A stretch of 64,000 nucleotides of DNA from Methylobacterium brachythecii (lineage in GTDB: Bacteria > Pseudomonadota > Alphaproteobacteria > Rhizobiales > Beijerinckiaceae): NCBI RefSeq assembly GCF_014196345.1, contig NZ_JACIDN010000010.1:124001-188000 (forward strand). The letters are read 5' to 3'. The position numbers and the translations under genes were made by a program. This document shows positions 16,530 to 24,601 of this stretch, in pieces (within the stretch, counting starts at the first letter, position 1; each line of letters opens with the position of its first letter). Below the pieces are notes generated by a model. The model ran no database searches. It was not told where the DNA came from and saw only the letters and a list, made by a program, of their open reading frames with translations.

Positions 16530-17218
16530 AAGTCCAGATTCGCGTAATGCGCGGCCGGGGCCATTCCCGGGGCCCGCTCGGCGAGAATCGCGCGGAAGGA
16601 CGGGCGCGACTTCAGCCGCGCGTACCAGTCCCTCGCCATCTCGTCCTCTTCCCATGGCACGTCGCCGAGATAATCCACGCAGGACAAGTGGGCCGCAGCC
16701 GCGAAGTCGGCATACGTCATGTGGTCGCCAGCGATCCAGCGCCGCTGGCCGATCAGATAGCCGATATACTTCAGATGGTAGCGCACGTTGGCCCGCGCCG
16801 CGCGGATCGCGGCCATGTCAGGCGCGCCCCCGCCCTCCTCGGTCTTCATGAAGCGCTTGTAGATCTTCTCGGTGATCAGATAGTCGGTCACCTCGCCGTC
16901 GAACTTGACCAGGAACCAGTGCATCAGGCGCCGCACCTCGACGCGCGCGCTCGTGGTGTCCGGCAGGAGGCGGCGGCCGCTGAGCCCCAGACCCCGGGTC
17001 TCGTCGAGATATTCGGCGATGATGCCGGCGCCCGGCACCACGAGCCCGGTCTGCTCGACGAGCACCGGCGTCGTGCCGGCCGGGTTCAGCGCCAGGAAAC
17101 CGTCGCGCCGTTCCCAGGGGCGTTCCTCCACGAGCTCGGGCTCCATGCCCATCTCGGCCAGCGCCAAGCGGATGAAGCGGGAGTTTGGGCAGAAGGGGGC
17201 GTGATGCAGCGTCGCCAT
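16526..17218 (-). CDS. glutathione S-transferase-like protein, FzlA type
   Basis: A 230-residue GST fold. The thioredoxin-like N-terminal domain (LHHAPFCPNSRFIRLALAEMG, then NPAGTTPVLVEQTG) is followed by the all-helical C-terminal domain (MTYADFAAAAHLSCVDYLGDVPW). The C-terminal AHYANLDF resembles the tail of FzlA, the GST-like FtsZ-binding division protein of alphaproteobacteria. I infer this assignment from length, the tail and the position beside uppP; plain GST activity remains possible. It begins an apparent minus-strand operon with queG and the SDR. The queG start overlaps its stop. Confidence 0.8.
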   Translation of the reverse strand: MATLHHAPFCPNSRFIRLALAEMGMEPELVEERPWERRDGFLALNPAGTTPVLVEQTGLVVPGAGIIAEYLDETRGLGLSGRRLLPDTTSARVEVRRLMHWFLVKFDGEVTDYLITEKIYKRFMKTEEGGGAPDMAAIRAARANVRYHLKYIGYLIGQRRWIAGDHMTYADFAAAAHLSCVDYLGDVPWEEDEMARDWYARLKSRPSFRAILAERAPGMAPAAHYANLDF

Positions 17219-17510
17219 TCAGGCCGTGATCTGGCGGGAGAGCCGGCGGAACGGGCGGCTATGGAACGAATATTGCCCGATCGTTGCCGCCTCATTAACA
17301 CGCTCGAACCTCAGCGGTAACCGCATGTCAACCGCGACAGGCGACATCTGGATGATCGGCGCCTGCCGGACGTGCGGCTGCCGTGGGGAAGCGCGCTGAA
17401 ACGGCTGCCACCATTTCGTCGTCCGATGACGGCAAAGCTGAGATCGAAGGCCGTATCCGGTCCGACCGGATCGGCCGGGATTTCCAAGACAGGACGAGGC
17501 AGGCAAGCTG

Positions 17511-18368
17511 ATGGATTTCGCAAACCTGGTGAAGGCGCTGGTGCTCGCCGTCGTCGAAGGCGCCACCGAGTTCATCCCGGTCTCCTCCACCGGCCACCAG
17601 CTCCTGATCGGGCACTTCATCGGCTTCCACTCGCCGAACAACACCTTCGAGGTGCTGATTCAGCTCGGCGCGGTGCTGGCGATCCTCTACGCCTACTTCT
17701 CCCGTCTCTGGAAGATCGCGACCTCGCTGCCGAACGACCCGCGGGCGCGCCGCTTCGTCGGCTCGATCCTGCTGGCCTTCATCCCGGCGGCGATTATCGG
17801 CGGCATCTTCTCGAAGATGATCAAGGCCTACCTGTTCAACCCTTGGATCGTCTGCGCGACCCTCGTCGCCGGCGGCCTCGTGCTGCTGGTGATCGACGAG
17901 GCCGACCCGTACCAGCGCACGGATGCGCAGGGCGACGACGACCGCCAGGTCGGCACCGAGCGCCGCCAGCGCATGGACGACGTCTACGAGTTCAGCCTGC
18001 CGATGGCCTTCAAGATCGGCGCGTTCCAGTGCCTCGCCATGATCCCCGGCGTGTCGCGTTCCGGCGCCACCATCGTCGGCGCCATGCTGATGGGTGCGAG
18101 CAAGCGGGCGGCAACCGAGTTCTCGTTCTACCTCGCCATGCCGACCATGGCCGGCGCCTTCGCCAAGGACCTGCTCGACAACTACAAGAATCTGTCGAGC
18201 AACGACGCCCTGCTGATCGTCATCGGCTTCGTCGCGGCCTTCATCTCGGCGCTGATCGTGGTGCGCAGCGTGCTGGACTACGTGACCAAGCACGGCTTCT
18301 GGCTGTTCGCCTGGTGGCGCATCATCGTCGGCTCGCTCGGCTTCGCCGGATTGATCCTGCTCGGCTGA
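17511..18368 (+). CDS. uppP: undecaprenyl-diphosphatase (BacA/UppP)
   Basis: A 285-residue, multi-helix membrane enzyme. It dephosphorylates undecaprenyl diphosphate to recycle the lipid carrier of peptidoglycan and other envelope polymers. The two catalytic signatures are present: EGATEFIPVSSTGH (residues 16-29) and PGVSRSGAT (about 180-188). A polar, Asp/Arg-rich insert (about 128-155) forms a loop. The start at ATG 17511 gives MDFANLVKALVLAVVEG, typical for the family. It is divergent from the FzlA-like gene, so two envelope/division functions share a promoter region. A hairpin (18393-18416) follows. Confidence 0.96.
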   Translation: MDFANLVKALVLAVVEGATEFIPVSSTGHQLLIGHFIGFHSPNNTFEVLIQLGAVLAILYAYFSRLWKIATSLPNDPRARRFVGSILLAFIPAAIIGGIFSKMIKAYLFNPWIVCATLVAGGLVLLVIDEADPYQRTDAQGDDDRQVGTERRQRMDDVYEFSLPMAFKIGAFQCLAMIPGVSRSGATIVGAMLMGASKRAATEFSFYLAMPTMAGAFAKDLLDNYKNLSSNDALLIVIGFVAAFISALIVVRSVLDYVTKHGFWLFAWWRIIVGSLGFAGLILLG

Positions 18369-18392
18369 CGGTTGAATCGACCTTCGGACGAT

Positions 18393-18416
18393 TGCACCGC
18401 CTGCCACGGCGGTGCA
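18393..18416 (+). terminator. hairpin downstream of uppP
   Basis: TGCACCGCC (18393-18401), loop tgccac and GGCGGTGCA (18408-18416) form a perfect nine-pair stem, 25 nt after the uppP stop. There is no T tract, so it may act as a processing or stability hairpin rather than a full terminator. Confidence 0.5.
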
Positions 18417-18487
18417 TGGGCTAGGGACGAAGCTGCGGGCAACATGAGGTCCGCAGGTCATGCCGGTGCCTGGGATCTGTGAGAGAG

Positions 18488-20314
18488 ATGGAAGATCGTC
18501 CGCTTGCCGAGCTGTTCGAGCCCGCCACGCAGGAACGTTGGCGCGAGGCCGTCCAGGCGGCGCTGAAGGGCGGCGATTTCGAGAAGCGCCTCGTCTCCAA
18601 GACCTCCGATGGCCTGCGCATCGAGCCGCTCTACCCGGCCGCCGATCCCATCGCCCAGCCGGTGCGGGCGCCCGGCCCGTGGCGCCTGTCGCAGCGCGTC
18701 GACCATCCCGATGCCGAAAAGGCGGCCGCCCAGGCCCTGCTCGACCTCGAAGGCGGCGCGGATTCCCTGACGCTGGTCCATCGCGAGGCCCCGGCCGCGC
18801 GCGGCTTCGGCCTCGCCATCGGCAGTGTCGCGGATCTCGACGCGGCCCTCGACAACGTGCTGCTCACCATCATCGCGCTGCGTCTCGATGCCGGCCCCAA
18901 GGGCTTCGAGACCGCCGAGCACCTGAAGGCCCTCGTCGAGAAGCGCGGCGACGATCCGGCCGAACTCGACATCGATCTCGGTCTCGACCCGATCGGCCTC
19001 GTCGCCGCCACCGGCCGCGAACTGCCCGACTGGCAGGCCCGCCTCGCCGGGGCCGCGAAGAGCTTCGAGGGCTATCGCGGCCGCATCGCGCTCGCCGACG
19101 GGCGCCCCTATCACGAGGCCGGCGCCAGCGAGGTGCAAGAACTCGCCGCGGCGCTCGCCACCGCCGTCGCCTATCTGCGCGCGCTCGAAGCCGAGGGTAT
19201 CCCGCTCGAACGCGCCCGCGACGCCATCGCCATCCTGCTCGTCGCCGATGCCGACGAGTTCCTGACGATCGCCAAGTTCCGCGCCGCGCGGCGTCTCTGG
19301 GCGTGCGTCGAGCAGGCCTGCGGGCTCGATGCCAAGCCACTGCGCCTCCATGCCGAGACGGCGTGGCGCATGATGACGCGGCGCGACCCCTTCGTGAACA
19401 TCCTGCGCACCGGCATGGCCGCCGCCTCGGCCGGCCTCGGCGGGGCGGATTCCGTGACTGCCCTGCCCTACACCCAGGCGCTCGGACTGCCAGACGCCTT
19501 CGCGCGCCGCGTCGTGCGCAACAGCCAGACCATCCTCGTCGAGGAATCGAGCCTCGCCAAGGTCTCCGATCCGGCCGCCGGGGCCGGTGGCTTCGAGGCG
19601 CTGACGGCCTCGCTCACCGAGGGCGCCTGGAAGGCGTTCCAGGAGATCGAGAGCGAAGGCGGCATCCTCGCCAGCCTGCAGGCCGGCAAGGTCCAGGCCC
19701 GCATCGCAGAGGTCCGCGATGCCCGCACGAAGCGCATCGCCACACGGCGCGAGCCGCTAACCGGCGCCAGCGAATTCCCGTTCCTGGCCGAGAAGCCGGT
19801 GGCGGTGCTCGACGTCGCGCCGACCTCGCCCGTCGCGTCCGGCGAAGGCGCCCTGCCCTCCCTGCGCCTCGCCGAGCCCTTCGAGGCGCTTCGCGACGCC
19901 GCCGACGCTTATCTCAAGGCGAACGAGGCGCGGCCGCGCGTCTTTCTGGCCAATCTCGGCTCGGTCGCGATCCACAATGCCCGCTCGACCTTCGCCGCCA
20001 ACGCCTTCGCGGCCGGCGGCATCGAGGCGCTCGGCAACGAGGGTTTCTCAAAGGCCGACGACGTGGCGCACGCCTTCAGGGAATCGGGCGCTTCCATCGC
20101 CTGCCTGTGCTCGTCCGACGCGCTCTACGAGACCGATGCGGCCGCGGCCGCGAAGGCTCTCAAGGAGGCAGGCGCCAAAACCGTCTATCTCGCCGGCAAG
20201 CCGGCCGATGCCGACGCGCTCAAGGCGGCGGGCGTCGATGCCTTCCTGTTCGCGGGCGGCGATCTGCTCGCGCTTCTCGCCGACGCACAGCGGTGTGCGA
20301 TAGCGCAAGCTTGA
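18488..20314 (+). CDS. mcmB: methylmalonyl-CoA mutase, small (beta) subunit
   Basis: About 608 residues, the non-catalytic partner of the adenosylcobalamin-dependent mutase that interconverts methylmalonyl-CoA and succinyl-CoA. The N-terminal barrel domain keeps family features (AETAWRMMTRRDPFVNILRT, GLGGADSVTALPYTQALG, RNSQTILVEES). The C-terminal Rossmann domain (RVFLANLGSVAIHNARSTF) lacks the DxHxxG cobalamin motif, which identifies the beta rather than the alpha subunit. In methylotrophs such as Methylobacterium the mutase ends the ethylmalonyl-CoA pathway. The catalytic subunit gene is not in this window. The start is ATG 18488; GTG 18479 in frame is an alternative. Confidence 0.93.
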   Translation: MEDRPLAELFEPATQERWREAVQAALKGGDFEKRLVSKTSDGLRIEPLYPAADPIAQPVRAPGPWRLSQRVDHPDAEKAAAQALLDLEGGADSLTLVHREAPAARGFGLAIGSVADLDAALDNVLLTIIALRLDAGPKGFETAEHLKALVEKRGDDPAELDIDLGLDPIGLVAATGRELPDWQARLAGAAKSFEGYRGRIALADGRPYHEAGASEVQELAAALATAVAYLRALEAEGIPLERARDAIAILLVADADEFLTIAKFRAARRLWACVEQACGLDAKPLRLHAETAWRMMTRRDPFVNILRTGMAAASAGLGGADSVTALPYTQALGLPDAFARRVVRNSQTILVEESSLAKVSDPAAGAGGFEALTASLTEGAWKAFQEIESEGGILASLQAGKVQARIAEVRDARTKRIATRREPLTGASEFPFLAEKPVAVLDVAPTSPVASGEGALPSLRLAEPFEALRDAADAYLKANEARPRVFLANLGSVAIHNARSTFAANAFAAGGIEALGNEGFSKADDVAHAFRESGASIACLCSSDALYETDAAAAAKALKEAGAKTVYLAGKPADADALKAAGVDAFLFAGGDLLALLADAQRCAIAQA

Positions 20315-20389
20315 GCCTGAAACCTCACGTCGCCTCGGGCGTTGCTGGATCGTTCGTGAGAACGAAAGACTGCGCAGCAGGGGCTGACC

Positions 20390-20785
20390 ATGAGACTACC
20401 GATCATCGCCGCGACCATGGCCGCGTTGTCGGTCGGCGTGCTGAGCGCGCCGGCAGACGCCGCCAAACGCAAGGTCGCCATCCCGAACAAGTTCGACGGC
20501 AATTGGAGCATCGAGGTCGTCACCCAGGACGGTCCATGTGACCGGGCATATCGCTACGGCATCCAGGTCTATAAGGGCGAGGCGATCTATCCTGGCGGCG
20601 ACGTTTCGATCCGCGGCCGCGTCTCCCAGACCGGAGTGGTCCAGGGCGTGATTTCCCGCGGGGGCGACTCCGCGCAGGTTTCCGGGCGCCTGACGGTGCG
20701 TGGCTCTGGCGGTGGCCAGTGGGGCAGCACCGGCGACGGACCGATCGGCTGCAGCGGCCACTGGACCGCGACCCGCCGCGGCTGA
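20390..20785 (+). CDS. exported protein of unknown function
   Basis: A protein of 131 residues. A signal peptide (1-24, ending APADA-A) is followed by a compact beta-rich domain (FDGNWSIEVVTQDGPCDRAYRYGIQVYKGE). It has two cysteines, in GPCDRA and IGCSGHW, that could form a disulfide in the periplasm. Similar proteins are widespread and unnamed in Rhizobiales. The start ATG 20390 puts the signal peptide first. A perfect nine-pair hairpin (20800-20829) follows the stop. Confidence 0.75.
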   Translation: MRLPIIAATMAALSVGVLSAPADAAKRKVAIPNKFDGNWSIEVVTQDGPCDRAYRYGIQVYKGEAIYPGGDVSIRGRVSQTGVVQGVISRGGDSAQVSGRLTVRGSGGGQWGSTGDGPIGCSGHWTATRRG

Positions 20786-20799
20786 GCCGCTGTGAGGAG

Positions 20800-20829
20800 G
20801 GCCTCTGTAACCGTCAGGCGACAGAGGCC
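20800..20829 (+). terminator. hairpin after the exported-protein gene
   Basis: GGCCTCTGT (20800-20808) pairs perfectly with ACAGAGGCC (20821-20829) across a 12-nt loop, 15 nt after the stop codon. There is no T tract. Confidence 0.5.
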
Positions 20830-20932
20830 GTCGCTCGCGCGAGTTCCTGACTTTTGCATCGCACATCGCCCTGTTCCGGGCTCAATTCTGAGGTGATACT
20901 CGGCAAATCAGTCCTGCTTCGAGGCACCCGTG

Positions 20933-21382
20933 ATGAAAGCGCTGCTCGTTCCCGGTCTTGCCGTCCTCCTGGTTTCGACGGCCGCCCAGGCCCGGCCAGA
21001 CCAACGCATCCCGGGCAAGCCGCATCCCGTGATGGCGCCGCTCGAGCAGGCCGCCACGGATTGCTTCGCCGAGACGGTGATGGCGAACCCGAAGGCCACG
21101 CGGCTCGCCCAGGCCGGCCGCTGGTACGACGCGGCCGGCGTCATCGGCTTCCTGTGTCGGCCCGAGGTCAGCCGCATGGTGCAGGCTCACGACCGGCTCT
21201 ATGGCAGCGGCACCGGCGACCGCTACTTCAAGGGTGCCTACGCCAAGCACCTCGACAAGCAGCTCGAAGCTCGACTGCAGCCGATGCTCGAGACCAAGAC
21301 GGTCGCGAGCGCCGAGCCGGCCGCCGAAAAGGTCACTGGCACCGCCGGCGACGTGCAGCCGGCGGCGGATGCGGCCCAGTAG
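20933..21382 (+). CDS. exported alpha-helical protein of unknown function
   Basis: A protein of 149 residues with a signal peptide (1-20, ending AAQA-R). The helical body has two cysteines (ATDCFAETV and GFLCRPEV), and the tail is Ala/Glu-rich. The start is ATG 20933, 8 nt after GAGG; a GTG one codon earlier is the alternative. No family is recognised. The upstream gene is also exported but is separated by a hairpin, so they may be transcribed independently. Repeat C lies just downstream. Confidence 0.65.
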   Translation: MKALLVPGLAVLLVSTAAQARPDQRIPGKPHPVMAPLEQAATDCFAETVMANPKATRLAQAGRWYDAAGVIGFLCRPEVSRMVQAHDRLYGSGTGDRYFKGAYAKHLDKQLEARLQPMLETKTVASAEPAAEKVTGTAGDVQPAADAAQ

Positions 21383-21404
21383 CGGCGCGGCTTTCACAGC
21401 CACC

Positions 21405-21521
21405 CCGTAATCCCGGGGCGCCGCAGGCGAACCCGGGATCCCGAGCCGCCGACCGAGCCGAAATGGGAATGCCCCTGCGGTTCTGAATCCCGGGTTCCGC
21501 TGCGCGGCCCCGGGATGACGG
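21405..21521. repeat. palindromic repeat, family C, copy 2
   Basis: The arms cccggggcgccgcaggcg and gcgcggccccgggatgacgg enclose aacccgggatcc and gaatcccgggttcc. It matches copies 1 and 3 in arm order and spacing. It lies between two convergent genes. Confidence 0.9.
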
Positions 21522-21537
21522 CGACGGAGCTTGACGG

Positions 21538-22587
21538 CTACTGCTGAATCGTCGCGCGCTCCGTACCGAGCGCCTCGGCCCTCTTCCGCTCATCGGGGCT
21601 CAGGCCAGTCAAGGCCTGGTCCAGCCATCCGTCCGACCGACCCTGCGCGCTCGCCGCGAGATTCCAGGCGGCTGCCTCGACGAGATTCTTCGGAACGCCG
21701 CGGCCGACGACGTAGAGCCGGGCGATGCGGTTCTGAGCGATGGCGTTGCCGCGCGAGGCCGCGTGCAGGAAATAACGGGCCGCCCTCACTTCGTCCTTGG
21801 CGACGCCGGTGCCGTTGAAGAGCAGTATCGCGAACTCGACCTCTCCGGCGAGATCACCGTTATCGGCCGCGCGCCGGAAGTTTTCGGCGGCCTTGCCAGC
21901 ATCCTTCGGGACGCCGCGGCCCTGGAGGTAGAGCACGCCCAGATCGTGCTGCGCCGGCGCGAGCTCGGCCTTCGCCGCCTTCTCGAAAAGCGTCGCGGCC
22001 TTGGCCACGTCCTCAGGCTTGCCCGAGCCGAGCAGGATCAGGGCGAGGTTGTAGCAGGCAGAGGGCTCGCCCTTGACGGAGGCCTGCTCCAGCCATTGCC
22101 GGCCGGCCTTCTGGTCCTTGGCCTGGCCGCGCCCGTCCATCGCCATCAGCCCGAGGGAGGCCATGGCATGCGCGTCGCCGAGATTGGCCGCGAGGCGATA
22201 CCATTCCAGCGCCCGCTTCGGGTCCTGCTTCAAGCCGAGGCCCTGATTGTAGAGCTCACCGAGCAGGGTCAGCGCCGCCGAATCCTTCGAGTTCGCCTCG
22301 ATGCGTTTCGTCGCTTCGCGAAACGCCGCCATGTAGCGGCCACGCTGATAGGCGCCGTAGGCGAGATCGGCATTGGTGTTCGACGGCGGCCGCGAGCCTT
22401 CGGCACCCGGCGTGTAGGGCGTCGGCAGATCGCGCGAGAGACCTTTCGAGGTCTTCTTCGGATCGGCCGGCTTCAGGGTCTGATCGGTCGTCGGCGCGGC
22501 GATCGGCGGCTGGTTCGGTGCCGCCGTGGCGTCGAGCGTGGTGGCCAACACCAGCAGGCCGGCCAATCCGGCTCCGACGCTCCTCAT
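21538..22587 (-). CDS. exported Sel1-repeat (tetratricopeptide-like) protein
   Basis: A protein of 349 residues. A signal peptide (1-22, ending DATA-A) precedes a proline-rich linker and about seven Sel1-like repeats (for example LGELYNQGLGLKQDPKRALEWYRLAANLGD and LGVLYLQGRGVPKDAGKAAENFRRA, both abbreviated by repeat consensus). Sel1 repeats form superhelical scaffolds for protein-protein contacts, here probably periplasmic. Its ATG overlaps the stop codon of the thiE-like gene (ATGA), so translation is likely coupled although the products have no obvious shared function. Confidence 0.88.
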   Translation of the reverse strand: MRSVGAGLAGLLVLATTLDATAAPNQPPIAAPTTDQTLKPADPKKTSKGLSRDLPTPYTPGAEGSRPPSNTNADLAYGAYQRGRYMAAFREATKRIEANSKDSAALTLLGELYNQGLGLKQDPKRALEWYRLAANLGDAHAMASLGLMAMDGRGQAKDQKAGRQWLEQASVKGEPSACYNLALILLGSGKPEDVAKAATLFEKAAKAELAPAQHDLGVLYLQGRGVPKDAGKAAENFRRAADNGDLAGEVEFAILLFNGTGVAKDEVRAARYFLHAASRGNAIAQNRIARLYVVGRGVPKNLVEAAAWNLAASAQGRSDGWLDQALTGLSPDERKRAEALGTERATIQQ

Positions 22588-23246
22588 CGCGCGGCGCCCG
22601 CCGCAGCCAGCGTCTTCGCGGCCATCGTCACGGTCTGCGGCGTGTCGAACCACAGAGCGCTCTCCAGCCCGACGAACTCCGCACCGGTCGCCGCGAGCGC
22701 CTCGATCTCGGTTGCCTCGGCAGCCACTGCGATGCAGGGCGTCTCGAAGATTTCCGCCCACCAGATCGCCCGCTCGCGGACGAGGTCTCGGTCCGGCGCG
22801 GCGCCATCGGGATAGAGGCCGCCGAACATCAGGTAGTCGACCTGAGCCTCTCCGGCGGCCATCGCCGCATGTTTGGACTCCAGGAAGCCGCCGCAGCCCA
22901 GGATGCGTCCGTCGCGCAAACGTCCTCGCAGGTCGCGCAACACGGCTTCATCCGCCTTGTCGACATGCACCCCGTCGGCTCCACCGCGGGCGGCGATGCC
23001 AACGAGGTCGCCCTTGAAATCCGGAATGCAGACGAGGACGGCCGCGCCACCCTCCTGCGCCGCTGGAGCCAAGCGCTTGACGAGATTCACCAGTGACCGC
23101 TCGTCGGAGGCGGCCAGGCGCAGGATCACCGCGGCGACATCGCCGCCCGTGCATGCACCGGCGAGCGCGGCGATCGTCTTCTCGGCCTGCGCGTCGTCGA
23201 CGCCGTAGGGCGTCAGGAGGGCGAGGCGGGGGGCGTCTTCGGACAT
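22584..23246 (-). CDS. ThiE/TenI-like thiamine phosphate synthase family protein
   Basis: A 220-residue TIM-barrel. GADGVHVDKADE and the C-terminal phosphate-binding region TGAEFVGLESALW place it in the thiamine-phosphate synthase superfamily. The usual GPVFPT substrate loop reads FGGLYPDG, and the N-terminal part is divergent, so synthase activity is not certain. The start is ATG 23246. It lies downstream of fba on the same strand, and its stop overlaps the start of the Sel1 gene. It could be a degenerate paralogue rather than the housekeeping ThiE. Confidence 0.75.
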   Translation of the reverse strand: MSEDAPRLALLTPYGVDDAQAEKTIAALAGACTGGDVAAVILRLAASDERSLVNLVKRLAPAAQEGGAAVLVCIPDFKGDLVGIAARGGADGVHVDKADEAVLRDLRGRLRDGRILGCGGFLESKHAAMAAGEAQVDYLMFGGLYPDGAAPDRDLVRERAIWWAEIFETPCIAVAAEATEIEALAATGAEFVGLESALWFDTPQTVTMAAKTLAAAGAAR

Positions 23247-23342
23247 CGGCTCCGCGGATGGCTGCCGCCCCTCTCCCGAACCGGGGAGGAGCCGACGTGG
23301 CAATGAGCGTTGCGGAGGCGATTGGTCAACCTCCGCCGTCGA

Positions 23343-24410
23343 TCAGCCGTCGATGCGCGGATCGAGGGAGCCGTCGGCGTAGCGCTTGGCCATCTGGGCC
23401 ACCGAAATCGGGCGGATCTTGGAGCCCTGGCCGGCGGTGTTGAACTCCTCGAAGCGCTGCTTGCAGAGCTTCGTCATCGCGTCCATCGCGGGCTTCAGAT
23501 ACTTGCGCGGGTCGAATTCCGACGGGTTCTCGGTAAGGATCTTCCGGATCTGGCCGGTCATCGCCATGCGGTTGTCGGTGTCGATATTGATCTTGCGCAC
23601 ACCGTGCTTGATGCCGCGCTGGATCTCTTCCACCGGCACACCCCAGGTCGGCTTCATCTGGCCGCCGTACTGGTTGATGATGTCCTGGAGGTCCTGCGGG
23701 ACCGAGGAGGAGCCGTGCATGACGAGGTGCGTGGTCGGCAGGCGGCGGTGGATCTCCTCGATCACGTTCATCGCGAGGACGTCGCCGTCGGGCTGCTTCG
23801 TGAACTTGTAGGCGCCGTGACTGGTGCCCATGGCGACGGCGAGCGCGTCGACCTTGGTCTCGCGCACGAATTTCACGGCCTCTTCCGGGTCAGTCAGGAG
23901 CTGGTCGTGGCTGAGCACGCCCTCGGCACCGTGGCCGTCCTCCGCCTCGCCCTGGCCGCTCTCCAGCGAGCCGAGCACGCCGAGCTCGCCCTCGACCGAG
24001 ACGCCGGCCCAATGGGCCATCTTGGTGACGTTGCGGGTGATCTCGACATTGTAGGCGTAATCGGCGGGGGTCTTGCCGTCGCCCTTCAGCGAGCCATCCA
24101 TCATCACCGAGGTGAAGCCGTACTGGATCGCGGTGGCGCAGGTGGCTTCGTTGTTGCCGTGGTCGAGATGCATGCAGACGGGGATGTGCGGGTAGATCTC
24201 GACGAGGCCGTCGATGAGCTTGGCCAGCACCACGTCGTTGGCATAAGCGCGCGCGCCGCGGCTGGCCTGCAGGATCACCGGAGAATCCGTAGCATCGGCT
24301 GCCGCCATGATGGCGAGGCCCTGCTCCATGTTGTTCAGGTTGAACGCCGGAACGCCGTAGCCGTGCTCGGCGGCGTGATCGAGAAGCTGCCGAAGGGTGA
24401 TGCGTGCCAT
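23343..24410 (-). CDS. fba: class II fructose-1,6-bisphosphate aldolase
   Basis: A zinc-dependent aldolase of 355 residues of the long, Calvin-cycle/CbbA-like subtype. HLDHGNN (near 83) is the catalytic and metal-binding motif. GVSVEGELGVLGSLESGQGEAEDG carries the Glu metal site, and LVMHGSSSVPQ and KINIDTDNRMA bind phosphate and zinc. It interconverts fructose-1,6-bisphosphate with DHAP and glyceraldehyde-3-phosphate. The start at ATG 24410 gives MARITLRQLLDHA, the family start. It belongs to the gap-pgk-fba block on the minus strand, separated from pgk by repeat D. Confidence 0.96.
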   Translation of the reverse strand: MARITLRQLLDHAAEHGYGVPAFNLNNMEQGLAIMAAADATDSPVILQASRGARAYANDVVLAKLIDGLVEIYPHIPVCMHLDHGNNEATCATAIQYGFTSVMMDGSLKGDGKTPADYAYNVEITRNVTKMAHWAGVSVEGELGVLGSLESGQGEAEDGHGAEGVLSHDQLLTDPEEAVKFVRETKVDALAVAMGTSHGAYKFTKQPDGDVLAMNVIEEIHRRLPTTHLVMHGSSSVPQDLQDIINQYGGQMKPTWGVPVEEIQRGIKHGVRKINIDTDNRMAMTGQIRKILTENPSEFDPRKYLKPAMDAMTKLCKQRFEEFNTAGQGSKIRPISVAQMAKRYADGSLDPRIDG

Positions 24411-24469
24411 GGTCCGTTGTCCCCCGATCCAATGCGATCGGCAGCGAGCGGCCGATCCCCAATAAAAAA

Positions 24470-24581
24470 CCTCGTCCCGAGGCGCCGTAGCAAAGCGGAG
24501 GCCTCGAAGGAGGGCTCCCGTCGTAGCGCGATCCCTGGAGCCCTCCTTCGAGGTCCGCTGGCGCGGGCGCTCAGGATGAGG
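24470..24581. repeat. palindromic repeat, family D, copy 1
   Basis: It contains the paired arms gcctcgaaggagggctcc and ggagccctccttcgaggt with flanking cctcgtcccgagg and ctcaggatgagg. It lies between pgk and fba. A diverged copy is at 56185-56289. Confidence 0.85.
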
Positions 24582-24601
24582 CCCAGGGTGAAAGGCGCGT
24601 C

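Noticed and set aside
18460..20541. 693-codon frame overlapping mcmB
   Set aside because: The in-frame mcmB product aligns to its family over its whole length; this shadow is Arg-rich and domainless.
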